DNA of 64,000 bases, taken from assembly GCF_000234665.1 (NCBI RefSeq), contig NC_018324.1, positions 2,292,428-2,356,427 of the forward strand, given 5' to 3'. A program made the position numbers and the translations under genes. Each line of letters begins with the position of its first letter. Position 1 is the stretch's first letter. This stretch comes from Leishmania mexicana MHOM/GT/2001/U1103 (taxonomy: Eukaryota; Euglenozoa; Kinetoplastea; Trypanosomatida; Trypanosomatidae). Shown here piece after piece: positions 30,351 to 40,158 of the stretch. The notes under the pieces were generated by a model. That model did not search any database, was not told the origin of the DNA, and saw only the letters and a list, made by a program, of their open reading frames with translations.

Positions 30351-32828
30351 TTAGCGGTGCGCGGTGGTGGGGCGCTTCTGCGCCGCTGAAGCGGCCTTCG
30401 CCTTTGAAGACGACCGCTGCGGTGCCTTGCCCGGTTGTCGAGCGCTAATCGATGAGTTGCGCACGGCAGGAGAGGCGGTGGCGTTTGCCGCACCTCGCGA
30501 ATTCGGCGCCGTCGGACGATGCCGCTCTGTGGACGCAGAATGCGCGGCCACCTCGCGCGGGGGCCTCAGCTGCGAGTTTGGTAATATCTTTTCGGACAAG
30601 TCAAAGCCGACCGGAGCGTCCCTCTCAGACTCTACCAGCTTCTTCACCTGTTCATCGTGTCGTCGTCGCTTGCTGCGACAAGGCAGCTGCATGGGGGACA
30701 CAAAGCCACACCGCTGGGGGTGGGGTGCCGGCACCTCAGGAGGCGTCGGCTCTGCCTTTGCCGACGTGCCCCTCTCGATCTCCCTTGCGGCTTTCGAAAT
30801 TAGCGATGGATTACGCTGCAGCACCGGCGAGCGAACCGTGTGCCGGCTGTGCAGATCGAGCAGCTGCAATGCATGCTGAGCAGACGCGTTCGTGCTGGTG
30901 GTCGGCGACACCGTGGTACGATCCGCATGCGATGTGCGCGCCAAAGAAGCAGTGCGTGACGCGCTACGCGCTGCTGGGGAGGCCTTTCCGCGCGCGGCCC
31001 TTGCGGTAGTGCGGCCGCCGCGCGCCCGGGTCAGCCCTGAGGCTGGGTGGACTCGCTGCGGCGGCTTGTGGTCATCCCCGGCCGCCACAACCGCCACAGG
31101 CGAATCTGCACGCACCCCTTCAGCGGCTTGCGGTTGTACTCGGGAAGGCGGTGGCTGCGTTGCCATGCGCGGCGGTGACACCGACGAAGTCTTCGGCGCA
31201 TTCCCTGAAACTTTTGCGGTGGTGTGGAAGAGCGGGACCCCCTTCCTGCTTGACGCCTTTTTAAACAGCCCGCCTCTCATCGAGACAGAGGCAGCAGCGC
31301 CACTGCGAGGCGCAGATAAGGTGCCAGCGATCTGCACACTCTCAGAGTAAGCCGACGCGGCACGCTGCTGCGTCGAAGTCGAGGCATGGGTCGATCCTTG
31401 TGGCGGCTTATCGGTCGCCAGGACATCCAGCGGTGTGGTGGTGAGGATATGCAAGCAGGCTGTTGAGGGACGCTGTTTGCGTTGGCCCCTGCGCTCCGCT
31501 GGGGCTACAGCCGCGCCGGCAGTCGCAGCGCTTCGATCGCCTCCCTTCCCTACCGGCGATGTGGCGTGCCTGGGCGGTACACGGCTGCTGCCCTGACTCT
31601 CCTCCAGAACCTCGACCTCGAGGGAGTCTTCCGAGACGATGTCGAGGTCTCGCGATCCCATGACGTGAGAAGCTCCACCGCTGCCCGGGCGCTGCGCACG
31701 CACTGCCGCCAACGCTGAAAACCGCGCCCTGCCGATACTGAAAGGGTCGCGCTTCTGCACCGGCGACACGTCCATTGACGGCGGAGAGGACGAGAATCGG
31801 CATGCCTCAAAGCTCCACTTTCGCACCTTTTCCCGGGTCTCACCAAAGGCGGTGACCATGCCGCTCGCCTCCCTGTCCTCCCACTCCTCGCGGCGCGGGA
31901 CGAACGACATTAAGGAGCCGCTAGTCTGCGTCGCTGCCCCGTCGCCGGGCAACGCAGCCGAAAAGAAGGCAGCAGGCATGGATGCGTAGTAGGGAACGAC
32001 TACAGCCTCCCACATGTAGTGAAAAAGCGCCGCCTCGCTCTCGGCGCGGCGCACCGCCCACCAGGAGGAGCCGCGGGTGAGCGAGGTGACTGGCGTAGAT
32101 GGTGACCGAACAACCGCAGCAGCCGGCCCATCCATCACCAGAACTTCTTCCGCATCTGCCTTGCTGTTCGCGGCATTCCGTTGCCCTCCAGTGCCGTGTG
32201 GATAGACGGGCGATACCCATGAGTTGCTGACTCTGGAAATTGAGTCCCTCGGCGAAACGGAGCCTCCAGGCGACGAGGCGGTTGGCTGCGCGGCGACGCC
32301 GCGGAGGTACAAGCTGTCGGTCGGCACCATAGCGTGAAACTCCACCACCTCGCTGTGCAGAATCTCCGCCTTCACCTCTGGCCCACCACGGACGGGGCGA
32401 TACGGGTTCCACGACGTTCGCCTACTCTCCAAGGCGGTCTGCAGTGCGGCCTCGCTGTGAGTTGCAGCCCACAGCGCCGACCACAGTGCATGCAGCTCCT
32501 TCTCTGCCTTGATGTCCAGCTGCTGTGCAAAGTCGAGGGAGGTGCGCCACTCGGACGAGACGGTGGCGATGCTCTGCACCTCACTGCGGCCCTGCGCGGA
32601 GTGTGAGGCAGACGCGTCGCCCCAGAGCGGCAACACCACTGACATCTCGGCGGCAACAAGGGGCTCAATGGGGGGTACATCAAGAGAGCTCGAAGCAGTG
32701 TCGCTGCTGAGGACCGGTGATGATACGGTACGTTCGACCAAGGCGCTTTGCGACGGTCCACGCGAGATTGACGCAGGTGGCTGTCGCGCAGCTCCGCCAC
32801 CGATGCCTCCCGCTGTGCCTCCTACCAT
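30351..32828 (-). CDS. Large, mostly disordered protein (825 residues), unassigned
   Basis: The frame runs from ATG 32828. Residues about 85-160 and 240-300 look helical and include Trp/Tyr-containing blocks (ELHALWSALWAATHSEAALQ, AALFHYMWEAVVVPYYASM). The remainder is Ser/Ala/Pro/Arg-rich and probably disordered, with a basic C-terminal third. A short conserved-looking block, KRRRHDEQVKKLVESERDAP followed by VGFDLSEKILPN, sits near residues 725-760 and the basic part could act as a nuclear signal. No membrane segment or enzyme motif. Codon use looks like that of the neighbours. I do not recognise a family. Confidence 0.75.
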   Translation of the reverse strand: MVGGTAGGIGGGAARQPPASISRGPSQSALVERTVSSPVLSSDTASSSLDVPPIEPLVAAEMSVVLPLWGDASASHSAQGRSEVQSIATVSSEWRTSLDFAQQLDIKAEKELHALWSALWAATHSEAALQTALESRRTSWNPYRPVRGGPEVKAEILHSEVVEFHAMVPTDSLYLRGVAAQPTASSPGGSVSPRDSISRVSNSWVSPVYPHGTGGQRNAANSKADAEEVLVMDGPAAAVVRSPSTPVTSLTRGSSWWAVRRAESEAALFHYMWEAVVVPYYASMPAAFFSAALPGDGAATQTSGSLMSFVPRREEWEDREASGMVTAFGETREKVRKWSFEACRFSSSPPSMDVSPVQKRDPFSIGRARFSALAAVRAQRPGSGGASHVMGSRDLDIVSEDSLEVEVLEESQGSSRVPPRHATSPVGKGGDRSAATAGAAVAPAERRGQRKQRPSTACLHILTTTPLDVLATDKPPQGSTHASTSTQQRAASAYSESVQIAGTLSAPRSGAAASVSMRGGLFKKASSRKGVPLFHTTAKVSGNAPKTSSVSPPRMATQPPPSRVQPQAAEGVRADSPVAVVAAGDDHKPPQRVHPASGLTRARGGRTTARAARGKASPAARSASRTASLARTSHADRTTVSPTTSTNASAQHALQLLDLHSRHTVRSPVLQRNPSLISKAAREIERGTSAKAEPTPPEVPAPHPQRCGFVSPMQLPCRSKRRRHDEQVKKLVESERDAPVGFDLSEKILPNSQLRPPREVAAHSASTERHRPTAPNSRGAANATASPAVRNSSISARQPGKAPQRSSSKAKAASAAQKRPTTAHR

Positions 32829-34913
32829 GTTGATCGTGCGCTGCCCATCGAAGGTGGTGAATGATCGTCACAGGTCGGCCCTCAGGGCTTCGGCGGTGGA
32901 GTCATGCGACAGTCAAAGCTCAGTCATGCATGCATGTATAACCCGAATGCCTTTTACCGTCTAAGTTACGGGGAGGATATGAGAGAATCGGTTCCGGTTG
33001 TACAGGAGGAGAGTCGGCGGAAGCCACAGAGAGAGAACTGCGCAGAAGACAGCCGCACCGTCGCCGCAAAGGAAGGGAGGCTCAAGAAGTCGTGTGGGGG
33101 CCGAGCAAGAAATGAAAATGGCAGATACTGCTCACTGAGCGGAAGGGTGCGGCAGAGGGCAATGCGTAGGTGGGTGGAATCGACGGGCCGCGGGCGGCGT
33201 ACGAATGCAGGTGGAGAGATAACAGAGGCCAGAAGGTGAGCAGCAACAAGAAGGCGAAGTGCCGCCTCTCTGTATACGCACGCACACGATTTCCACAACA
33301 AGCGCTAATAAATATGGGAGGGGTGGGAGGAGGAGACGAAAAGAAAAAAGAGAGACGCTACTAAATGCGCCACACGCGAGCGAAGGTCCGATGCGAAATT
33401 GAAAGGGAGAAGGTGGTCACAACGGCGCGCAAACTCTGGCCGCTCCGGACAGCAGCACTGTCCCCCACACCTGTGTTCTTTCCTCAGCGGGGAGGAGGAG
33501 ACTAAGAGTGCGTGATCGAAGTGTGTGTGGGGGGGGTGAGGGGGGAGGGGGTCGAGAACGGCGATGGAAAGAGGTGGAGAGGAGGAGAGTGACGGCTAGG
33601 TGGTGTTGCTATTCAGTTGCGCATTTCGGTGAGAACAGCATTTTACTATTGCGTGAAGTATGTCGCATGAGAGTGCTGACACGCAAGAAAAAGAGGATCA
33701 GTGTGTCATCACGGATGTGTGCCCACAAGAGTACGCAGGTGAGGGAGTGAAGAGTAGAGAACGGAGGTGGTGCGGAACCGTGGGGTGAGAAGAAAAGCAT
33801 TTTGATGAGGGCACACACTGGGGGAGGGGGGTAGCACAGTCATGACCACCACAGCGGCCACAGAGAGAGAAGGAGCAAAGGACGGCTTCGCTCGTTTCGG
33901 ACGTGCGTGTGTGCCGAAAAGGTAACACCTCCTCTTGTCAAAAAAAAAAGCGGTGCCAGAGCGGTGCTAGAAGAACGCACCTGCGCACAGAAAAGTGAGC
34001 GGTGAGTGAGTGTGGTACATGCGTGGCCATCATGACTTCCATGGCCCCAAACGTTTCCAGAATGGAGGTATGTTACCAGGTAGCAGTGCGGTTGCACGCG
34101 CGTGTTCGTGTTCTGTCTTCTTTTCCCCCGCTCATGTTGTGCTGTTGTTGCTGGAGTGGGTGCTGCGACATCTGCTCTCCCAAAACAAAGAGCAGAAAAG
34201 AGCAGGCAGGCAAGGATCAAGACGATAACACCGTTGTGGGTGCCCAATGTGAGCGCCGCGTATGCAGGGCCCACGGTGTGCGAAGAGAGGGAAAGAAACG
34301 TGGGCGAGACTGCGCAACTCCTCGAAGGGGGCCCCGATGTGCCCCACCCACCCCTTCCTCCTCCTGTGCGCTCCGACTGCTACCTCTTGTGCTCGCCTCA
34401 CATACACAGCATGAGGGCCCGTTGAGGGGGAACAGCTGTGCGCGAATGGAGCAGAAGATAGGAGAGGGCGCCCGTCAGTTAACCGGGCTGGTAAAATGAC
34501 GCCATACCCAAGGCAGGTTCATGCAAGAACGCACACCAACGGTCCCCTATTCACCGAAAAGCGCTGAGGCGAGGCAGCGAGGAGGAAGCGCGGGGCGAAA
34601 TCCGACCTAAATACACGAATGTGTGCCTCCGCCAGTGCAAGGGAGCACGCACACACAAAAACACACACACCTAAAACGAAAAGTTGAGCAAAGGTAATTA
34701 TACAAGGAAACATCAAGGCGTACAAGCCTCATGAGCAGCTACACAACAAGGGGACAACTTAGATGGAGCGGTGACGCTGCGCCAAAAGGCGAAGTCACGT
34801 GCGCAAGTGAAAGGTGCCGATTCGAGAGCGCAACACGCACATACACACAAACGAGGGCACGCATGCACAGAGAGAGAGATGAAGAGCTGTTTGTCGCCAT
34901 CGTGTTCATTCCA
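32829..34913. other. Intergenic region upstream of the 825-residue gene
   Basis: 2.1 kb with no supported gene. G-rich plus-strand sequence at 33522-33552, an A-run near 33940-33949 and CA repeats at 34650-34670. Purine-rich plus sequence at 32998-33115 could contain the splice signal of the 825-residue gene. Confidence 0.5.
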
Positions 34914-35441
34914 CTACTTGAGCCGTGACGAGAGGGACTTCTCTAGTCTCTTGCTAGAGCTTTGCTTTTGCTGTTGCTGCTGCTCCTTCCAGAGGCGAGC
35001 AATGGCTTCGACGCGTTTGTTGTACTTCATTGCTTGTCGCTGGTGGGCGCTGAGGCGCTTCTTCTGCGGACTTCCACGAGCCTTCTTGCGAGTCTTCATA
35101 CCGGTACCTGTTGACTGCCCCCTAGGTTTTGGAACCACTCTAGGCCTCGATGCCTTCTGGTGCTTCACCGCAGCGGATGAAGACGAGGCCCTCCTTTCCC
35201 GCCATGAGCGCGCGATCTTCGACGAGCGCCACCGGCTTGACCGCGCTGTAGTGCTACTGCGCCGTACGCACAACGCCAGTGGAGGATGAAAAGACGAGAT
35301 TGACGTGGTGCCCACTGCAAAGGCGCTAAGGTGCACTGCGTAATGTGGTGTCGCCACTACGCCACCGCGTGGCATAGAGCGGCGATAAAGGACGAAGGAA
35401 AGGCCGGTTAGACGCAGCAGTGGTGTGGACGCTCGCAGCAT
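34914..35441 (-). CDS. Highly basic small protein (175 residues), probably mitochondrial
   Basis: Starts at ATG 35441 with MLRASTPLLRLTGLSFVLYR, a good mitochondrial presequence (basic, amphipathic, no acidic residues). The rest is rich in Arg, Ser and Lys, and the C-terminal 60 residues form a charged helix with a Gln run (AIARLWKEQQQQQKQSSSKR). Strong positive charge suggests RNA binding or a ribosomal location, and many kinetoplastid mitoribosomal proteins look like this, but no specific family is recognised. A longer frame to 35537 adds a segment without mitochondrial character. Confidence 0.65.
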   Translation of the reverse strand: MLRASTPLLRLTGLSFVLYRRSMPRGGVVATPHYAVHLSAFAVGTTSISSFHPPLALCVRRSSTTARSSRWRSSKIARSWRERRASSSSAAVKHQKASRPRVVPKPRGQSTGTGMKTRKKARGSPQKKRLSAHQRQAMKYNKRVEAIARLWKEQQQQQKQSSSKRLEKSLSSRLK

Positions 35442-36649
35442 CGTGTCCGCACCTAACGGATTCCTTCCCCCCCCTTGTGTGTGGGTGTACTTCTCTGGGG
35501 GTTCGTGTGCGTCGTGAGGAGCAGTTGAGGTAGGCAACGCGGAGTATCAACAAGTGCTAAAACGTGCAGTGATAGAGAGGATGGTGGTAGCGAAGGGAGT
35601 GCCAATCAAGTGGAGCACCGGCGTCCGAGAATGCGCTGGAGTTCCTTTTTTGCTGTCCCGCTCCTTCTCTGTTTGCATGCTTCCCCCTCAGTTGCTGAGC
35701 GGCGTCAGTTTTGTGTTTGGGCAGTGATAGACGGACAGAAGATGGACGAGAATGGAGAACACAAGGACAACATGCGATGAGTGTGTGCATGTGTGTGCTC
35801 AACGGCAGCAAGTACGCGGCGTGAAGACAAGCGTACGGGCAGTGTTGCGCTACGCGGCCCTCACACGACACGTGCGCACAGAGGCGAGCATCTCAACGTG
35901 CACGGACGAATTCGTCTCCTGTTCCCAGTGGATCACACAGAGGGAAAAGAAAGAGAGGCCACCGATGCGGCAGTCGGCGATCAGCGCAGGTTCGCACAGA
36001 GAACAAACAGAAATGACGCGGGAGGGAGTTCCGCAAGGCGTGTCGAGGCTGCAGCTGTCATTTTACTTTAGGGCAAGTTGCAGCCTGAAAAAGGCACAAA
36101 ATGTGGCAGGGTATACAGAGATCATCGACAGCAACCAAGGACGCAAAGAACGAACAAGACGCATGACGTTCTGCGGCGCCATGGCGGGAGCTCAGAGAAC
36201 ACGTGATCCAGTAATCAACAGCAAGCGCCGGCTGAAAGAAAACAACAAGAGTAACGGGAGTGACCACAGGAGGCGATGCATCAAGGACGCCTTCTCTCCC
36301 CTGCCGCCAAAGAACATTGCCAATGATACATGTAGCAAGAGGGGTAGAGAACAAAGCGTATGCAAGAAGGGGCCGAGGGGAGTGGGAGGTTGGGGCAGGG
36401 AAATGGCGGTGCGCGATGCGAAGCACACGTATTCGCGAAGCCACGCACACATAGACAGGCAGACAGACAGACGCACACACACGTGCTAGCGTCGGGACAC
36501 CACAAAGCCTCATCTCTGTCACAGATTCTCTTGCACCTCGGCAAGTCGCTCCAGCGCCGTGTCAGTGCGTCGCAGCCCTGGCTCGTCGCCCGTTCTCTCC
36601 ATATTCCTTCGACACCTTCCCTCCACCTACCACGTCACCACCGCCCACC
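35442..36649. other. Intergenic region between the basic protein and Fis1-like gene
   Basis: No gene supported. Notable only for a CAGA/CA-type simple repeat at about 36453-36483 and several purine-rich plus-strand stretches (35940-35960, 36340-36405). Confidence 0.5.
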
Positions 36650-37738
36650 CTACAGAAAGAGCAAACCCATCGCAAGCAGCGGGAAAGAGAAAATAAAGAC
36701 GTGTCGCACGTACAGGCGTGCGCACAGGAGACGCCGCAGCAACAGCCCCTCCTCACTCCAGGGGCTGAGCCGCAGCATGTTGCTAATGTAGAAGAGAGCC
36801 TTCTCGTTCTTGCGGATCTTTGTGTAGCCGACGGCGAGGTTGTAGTAGCACTTCGCCAGACGCTCGTAATGCAAATGCGGGTCACTAAAACTCAAAGCAT
36901 GCTTGTCAGTACTTGACATTGCTGTGTCCGGCCCTGTGTAGGACGAATGCAACGACTTCTGCAAGCCCAGTGTGATGGCCATCACAGCAGTACTAGTAGA
37001 GCATGCGCAGGAAGAGCTGACGGTCGTGCCAGACTCGCCCTGCGTGAGAGCGGAAGACTGTCCGCGGTCACGTACCAGCGATGGCGGCACCGACCCGCAT
37101 TCGTTCTCTGGCGGTGGCGGGGCCGTGGCGAACTGGACAGCGGAGCCACGCAAGATCACCTGCGTTCCCGAGCGTGCGGCGCTCTTGGCCATTGTGATAC
37201 TCGTGCAATGTGCAGAACAGGGATGCACCACTGCTGCATTACGACTGCGGTTCGCACATTGGCCCTCAGCTGGGCTTCCAAAGATGTCCACCCACTCGTC
37301 ATCGTTGCGGTCGTCCTCGTCTGGCACGCTCTCCACCACCTGACTGCGAACATCCTCGTCATATTCGTCTTGGTCGTCGCCAACCGCGGCGCTGGGTCGA
37401 CTGCGGATCGCCATAGACCAATAACGGTCCCAACGCTCCTTCAGCAAGTACTCCATCAGCTGCACGCCTTCCTCGATTAGCAACGTATCGGAGTGCCACA
37501 GAAGCGCGACGGCGAGCTCGTACGCAGTCTTGTCACCCGTCGCTTCATCTACTCCGCCATCCAGCTGCAGACGCAAACCCTTGATAACTCCATTCAAGTA
37601 GTCGACCTGTTCTGTGGAAGGGCTTGTGATGCTCAGATAGTACGGGTCTTCGGTCCGAAGAATCTGCAAAGCCTCAAAGAAGCTAGCTGGCTCCGCCAAG
37701 TCAGGCCGGTCGGAGCAGGGGCCGGAGGCGGCAAACAT
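36650..37738 (-). CDS. FIS1: Fis1-like tail-anchored TPR protein with a large internal insertion
   Basis: 362 residues from the first ATG (37738; the longer frame begins with GTG). Fis1 anchors in the outer mitochondrial and peroxisomal membranes and helps recruit the dynamin fission machinery. The C-terminal part reads as Fis1: CYYNLAVGYTKIRKNEKALF and YISNMLRLSPWSEEGLLLRR (about 297-338) form the second TPR, followed by a terminal hydrophobic segment at about 345-362 (FIFSFPLLAMGLLFL) with no lumenal tail. The first TPR half is at about 70-105 (AYELAVALLWHSD, IEEGVQLMEYLLKER). Between them lie about 180 acidic, then Ser/Cys-rich residues not found in ordinary Fis1 (about 150 residues in total). 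Fis1 is the best match; another tail-anchored TPR protein is possible. Confidence 0.68.
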   Translation of the reverse strand: MFAASGPCSDRPDLAEPASFFEALQILRTEDPYYLSITSPSTEQVDYLNGVIKGLRLQLDGGVDEATGDKTAYELAVALLWHSDTLLIEEGVQLMEYLLKERWDRYWSMAIRSRPSAAVGDDQDEYDEDVRSQVVESVPDEDDRNDDEWVDIFGSPAEGQCANRSRNAAVVHPCSAHCTSITMAKSAARSGTQVILRGSAVQFATAPPPPENECGSVPPSLVRDRGQSSALTQGESGTTVSSSCACSTSTAVMAITLGLQKSLHSSYTGPDTAMSSTDKHALSFSDPHLHYERLAKCYYNLAVGYTKIRKNEKALFYISNMLRLSPWSEEGLLLRRLLCARLYVRHVFIFSFPLLAMGLLFL

Positions 37739-38931
37739 AAGCTCGAAGCGGTGGGTGCGTGTGGCGAGGAAGCCACCTTTGCTTCTATGTCGAGCGGCAC
37801 CTTTAATAGGCACCACGACCTCGAGGCTCACGGTTCAGTCTTTGCCGCGATGCAGTGTCGATGACTGTGAGCAGCAAGAGAAGGCCACGCGCAAAGGCTT
37901 GTGTGCCCGCCTCTGAACACGATAAAAGAGTGAAGAGAGGGGAGAAAGAGAGACAAGGGTTGGGTGACCTCAGCACAAACTGGGGTAAAGAAGATAGAAC
38001 AGCGGTTAGAAGATCGTGAGAGATGGTGCTCGCCCGTCGTCGACCCACCCAAGCACACAAACGCAGAGGACAACTGAAACGGCTAAGCAGGGACAACGAG
38101 GCAGAGAGTCAGCAGGCGCACTACAGAGAAGCAATAATAAAAATAATAAAAAGGGCGGCAGAGAGAGAGACAGCGTCGGTAATAGCACAGGTCGATTCTT
38201 CACTTCCTCTGCGGTACTCCGTCAGAAAGACGAGGAGGAGAGAGTTGGGAGCGGAGAACGACGTAAGCAGCGGTGTGTGTGTGTGTGCCTCGTATCCTTG
38301 CTTCACGGAGAATCAGCCGCAAATGCCAGCGGTGGCATCACAACAAACCCATGTGTGCTTTCGATGATGGTTGTCAGACAGCGGCCGCGTACACGCACCG
38401 AAAGCGCACAAAGAAGCAATATGAAAAAAGATAAGCGGTTTTGCAGTGAGACATGAGTGGAGGCGGCGGCATGGTCGCAGAGGTGGGTAACCAGAACGCA
38501 AACGTACACGCGGGAGAGAGGGGGAGGAGGGAGGGGGTAGAACATACAGGTGAGTTAAGCGAGTTCGACGGCACAGCTGGGGTGAAGGGGTGCGGGGGTG
38601 GGGATGGTGGGGAAAGGAGCGCCGAACTATATGCGCTCGCACAAAATCCACGGCAGAACCAGCACACACACTTTCGTGAAGTGACCGCACTTTTTTTTGG
38701 TGTGTGTGTGTGTGTGTTTCTTGGTTTGTTTTCGAGATGGGTTAGTAGGCTTCTTTGTTAAAGACAGCTACACGCACACAGGGGCAAGCATACGAGCGCA
38801 TGCCACTTTTACGTCGCTTTACGACTCCAACGACACAAGCGAAGGTACACGTGACAACGACACGCAGTACCCAGCGCGGCGAACAGCACGGAAGAGGAAG
38901 AGAGAGGAAGGCAGTCCGCAGCAGCGACACC
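37739..38931. other. Spacer between Fis1-like and nucleoporin genes
   Basis: No gene seen. TG repeats at about 38272-38286 and 38700-38717, G-rich plus-strand sequence at 38517-38535 and 38580-38618, and purine-rich plus sequence at 37923-37955. Confidence 0.55.
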
Positions 38932-40158
38932 TCACGCCGCCTTCTCTGCCTCCTGTATAATCTTCTTGATTGCCTCCGAGAACTTCGTCGTGTTCACCTC
39001 AGCGTTGGGGCCGGTGAACTTGAGCAGGTACGTGTGTGGGCCTTCGCTGGTGGCGACAGCTAAAATAAGATGCTTCGCCTCCGTCTTGGAGAGCGTGAAG
39101 AGGTTTTTGCCAACGGTCGCGTTGAGAGCGTAGCCGCCGCGCACTAGAAGTCGATGCACATGAACCCCCACCTCCGCCTTCTTCTCCTCGGCAATGAGTT
39201 TCACCTCCCCGGCCCCCCGCTCCGCCCAGCGGCCCGGTGTGTCACCCTCTCCCTTCTCGAACAAGTAGAGCTTTGATGGCGCCGTGGCCAACACGTCGCG
39301 CGCCGACTGCTCGACGACTTCGCTACCAAAGCCGGTGCCGTCAGCGTCGTCCTTCGGTGCGTCACTGCCCTTGTCCTCGCCCTCGCCGTCGGCTTCCGAT
39401 TCTTGACCCCTCTCCTCCTGCATCTTCTTGCGAGCCTCAACGAAGCTGTTCACCGCGGCGCCAAAGTTAAACGAGCCGGCACCAAAGACAGGGGCCTTCG
39501 GCTGCGCTGCCGACGTCGCCGTCACTGGCGCTTGTTCCTTCGCTGGGGCCTCATCGGTCGTGGCGGTGGCCGGAGACTTGGCAGGAGTAAATCCAAAACT
39601 AAAGCCACCCGACGGCGTGCTCGCTGCCACTGAAGAAGAATTGATGCCAAAAGAGAAGCTGCTAGTTATTCTGGTTGGTGCGCTGCTGCCGTCGGCTGGC
39701 AAACCGCCGAAAGAAAAGGGGACTTTGGGCGTCGTTGATGACCCTGTGGTTGCAGAGCTTGCGGTGCTGCCCCCGAAACTGAATCCGCTAGGCTGAGTGG
39801 TAGGGGGATGCCCAAAGTATAACGACGACTGGCTAGAGGATGACGCTGGAGCCGCAAACGAAAATGCAGCCGCCGTGCCCTCGCTCGCACCACCGGCGCC
39901 AAACGGCATCTTGAAAACTGGCGGCTCCTTATCACTCCCGAGCGACACATCCTTGAATAGGGAGGGACCTCGTGCAAAGGCATTCGCCGACGACGTCGCC
40001 CCATCTGGGCGGCGCACTCGGACGACACGACGGTTCGCCATCTCCGACTCATCGGCGACCTGCGGGGTTGTCACAAATTCATCATCGGCGCGCCCCTCCC
40101 CGTCGTCGTCGCGGGACAGCTGACCTCCCGCCACGCGCTTTCGCGGACCCTCGCTCAT
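38932..40158 (-). CDS. NUP50/Nup2-like FG nucleoporin with C-terminal RanBP1 domain
   Basis: 408 residues from the ATG at 40158. The N-terminus has KRVAGGQLSRDD (7-18), resembling the NUP50 motif that binds importin-alpha. The middle (about 70-240) carries FG repeats (FSFGG, FSFGI, FSFGF, FGAGSFNFGA) separated by Ser/Thr/Ala-rich spacers. Residues 296-408 are a RanBP1 domain (KLYLFEKGEGDTPGRWAERG at the start, HTYLLKFTGPNAEVNTTKFS near the end). The order importin motif, FG repeats, RanBP1 is that of NUP50/Nup2, mobile nucleoporins that speed import-complex recycling. An acidic linker precedes the RanBP1 domain. The longer frame to 40383 crosses a likely splice acceptor (40188-40189). Confidence 0.85.
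   Translation of the reverse strand: MSEGPRKRVAGGQLSRDDDGEGRADDEFVTTPQVADESEMANRRVVRVRRPDGATSSANAFARGPSLFKDVSLGSDKEPPVFKMPFGAGGASEGTAAAFSFAAPASSSSQSSLYFGHPPTTQPSGFSFGGSTASSATTGSSTTPKVPFSFGGLPADGSSAPTRITSSFSFGINSSSVAASTPSGGFSFGFTPAKSPATATTDEAPAKEQAPVTATSAAQPKAPVFGAGSFNFGAAVNSFVEARKKMQEERGQESEADGEGEDKGSDAPKDDADGTGFGSEVVEQSARDVLATAPSKLYLFEKGEGDTPGRWAERGAGEVKLIAEEKKAEVGVHVHRLLVRGGYALNATVGKNLFTLSKTEAKHLILAVATSEGPHTYLLKFTGPNAEVNTTKFSEAIKKIIQEAEKAA

Noticed and set aside
35752..36489. 245-residue plus-strand frame
   Set aside because: Lys/Arg/Thr-rich low complexity in purine-biased spacer; wrong strand.
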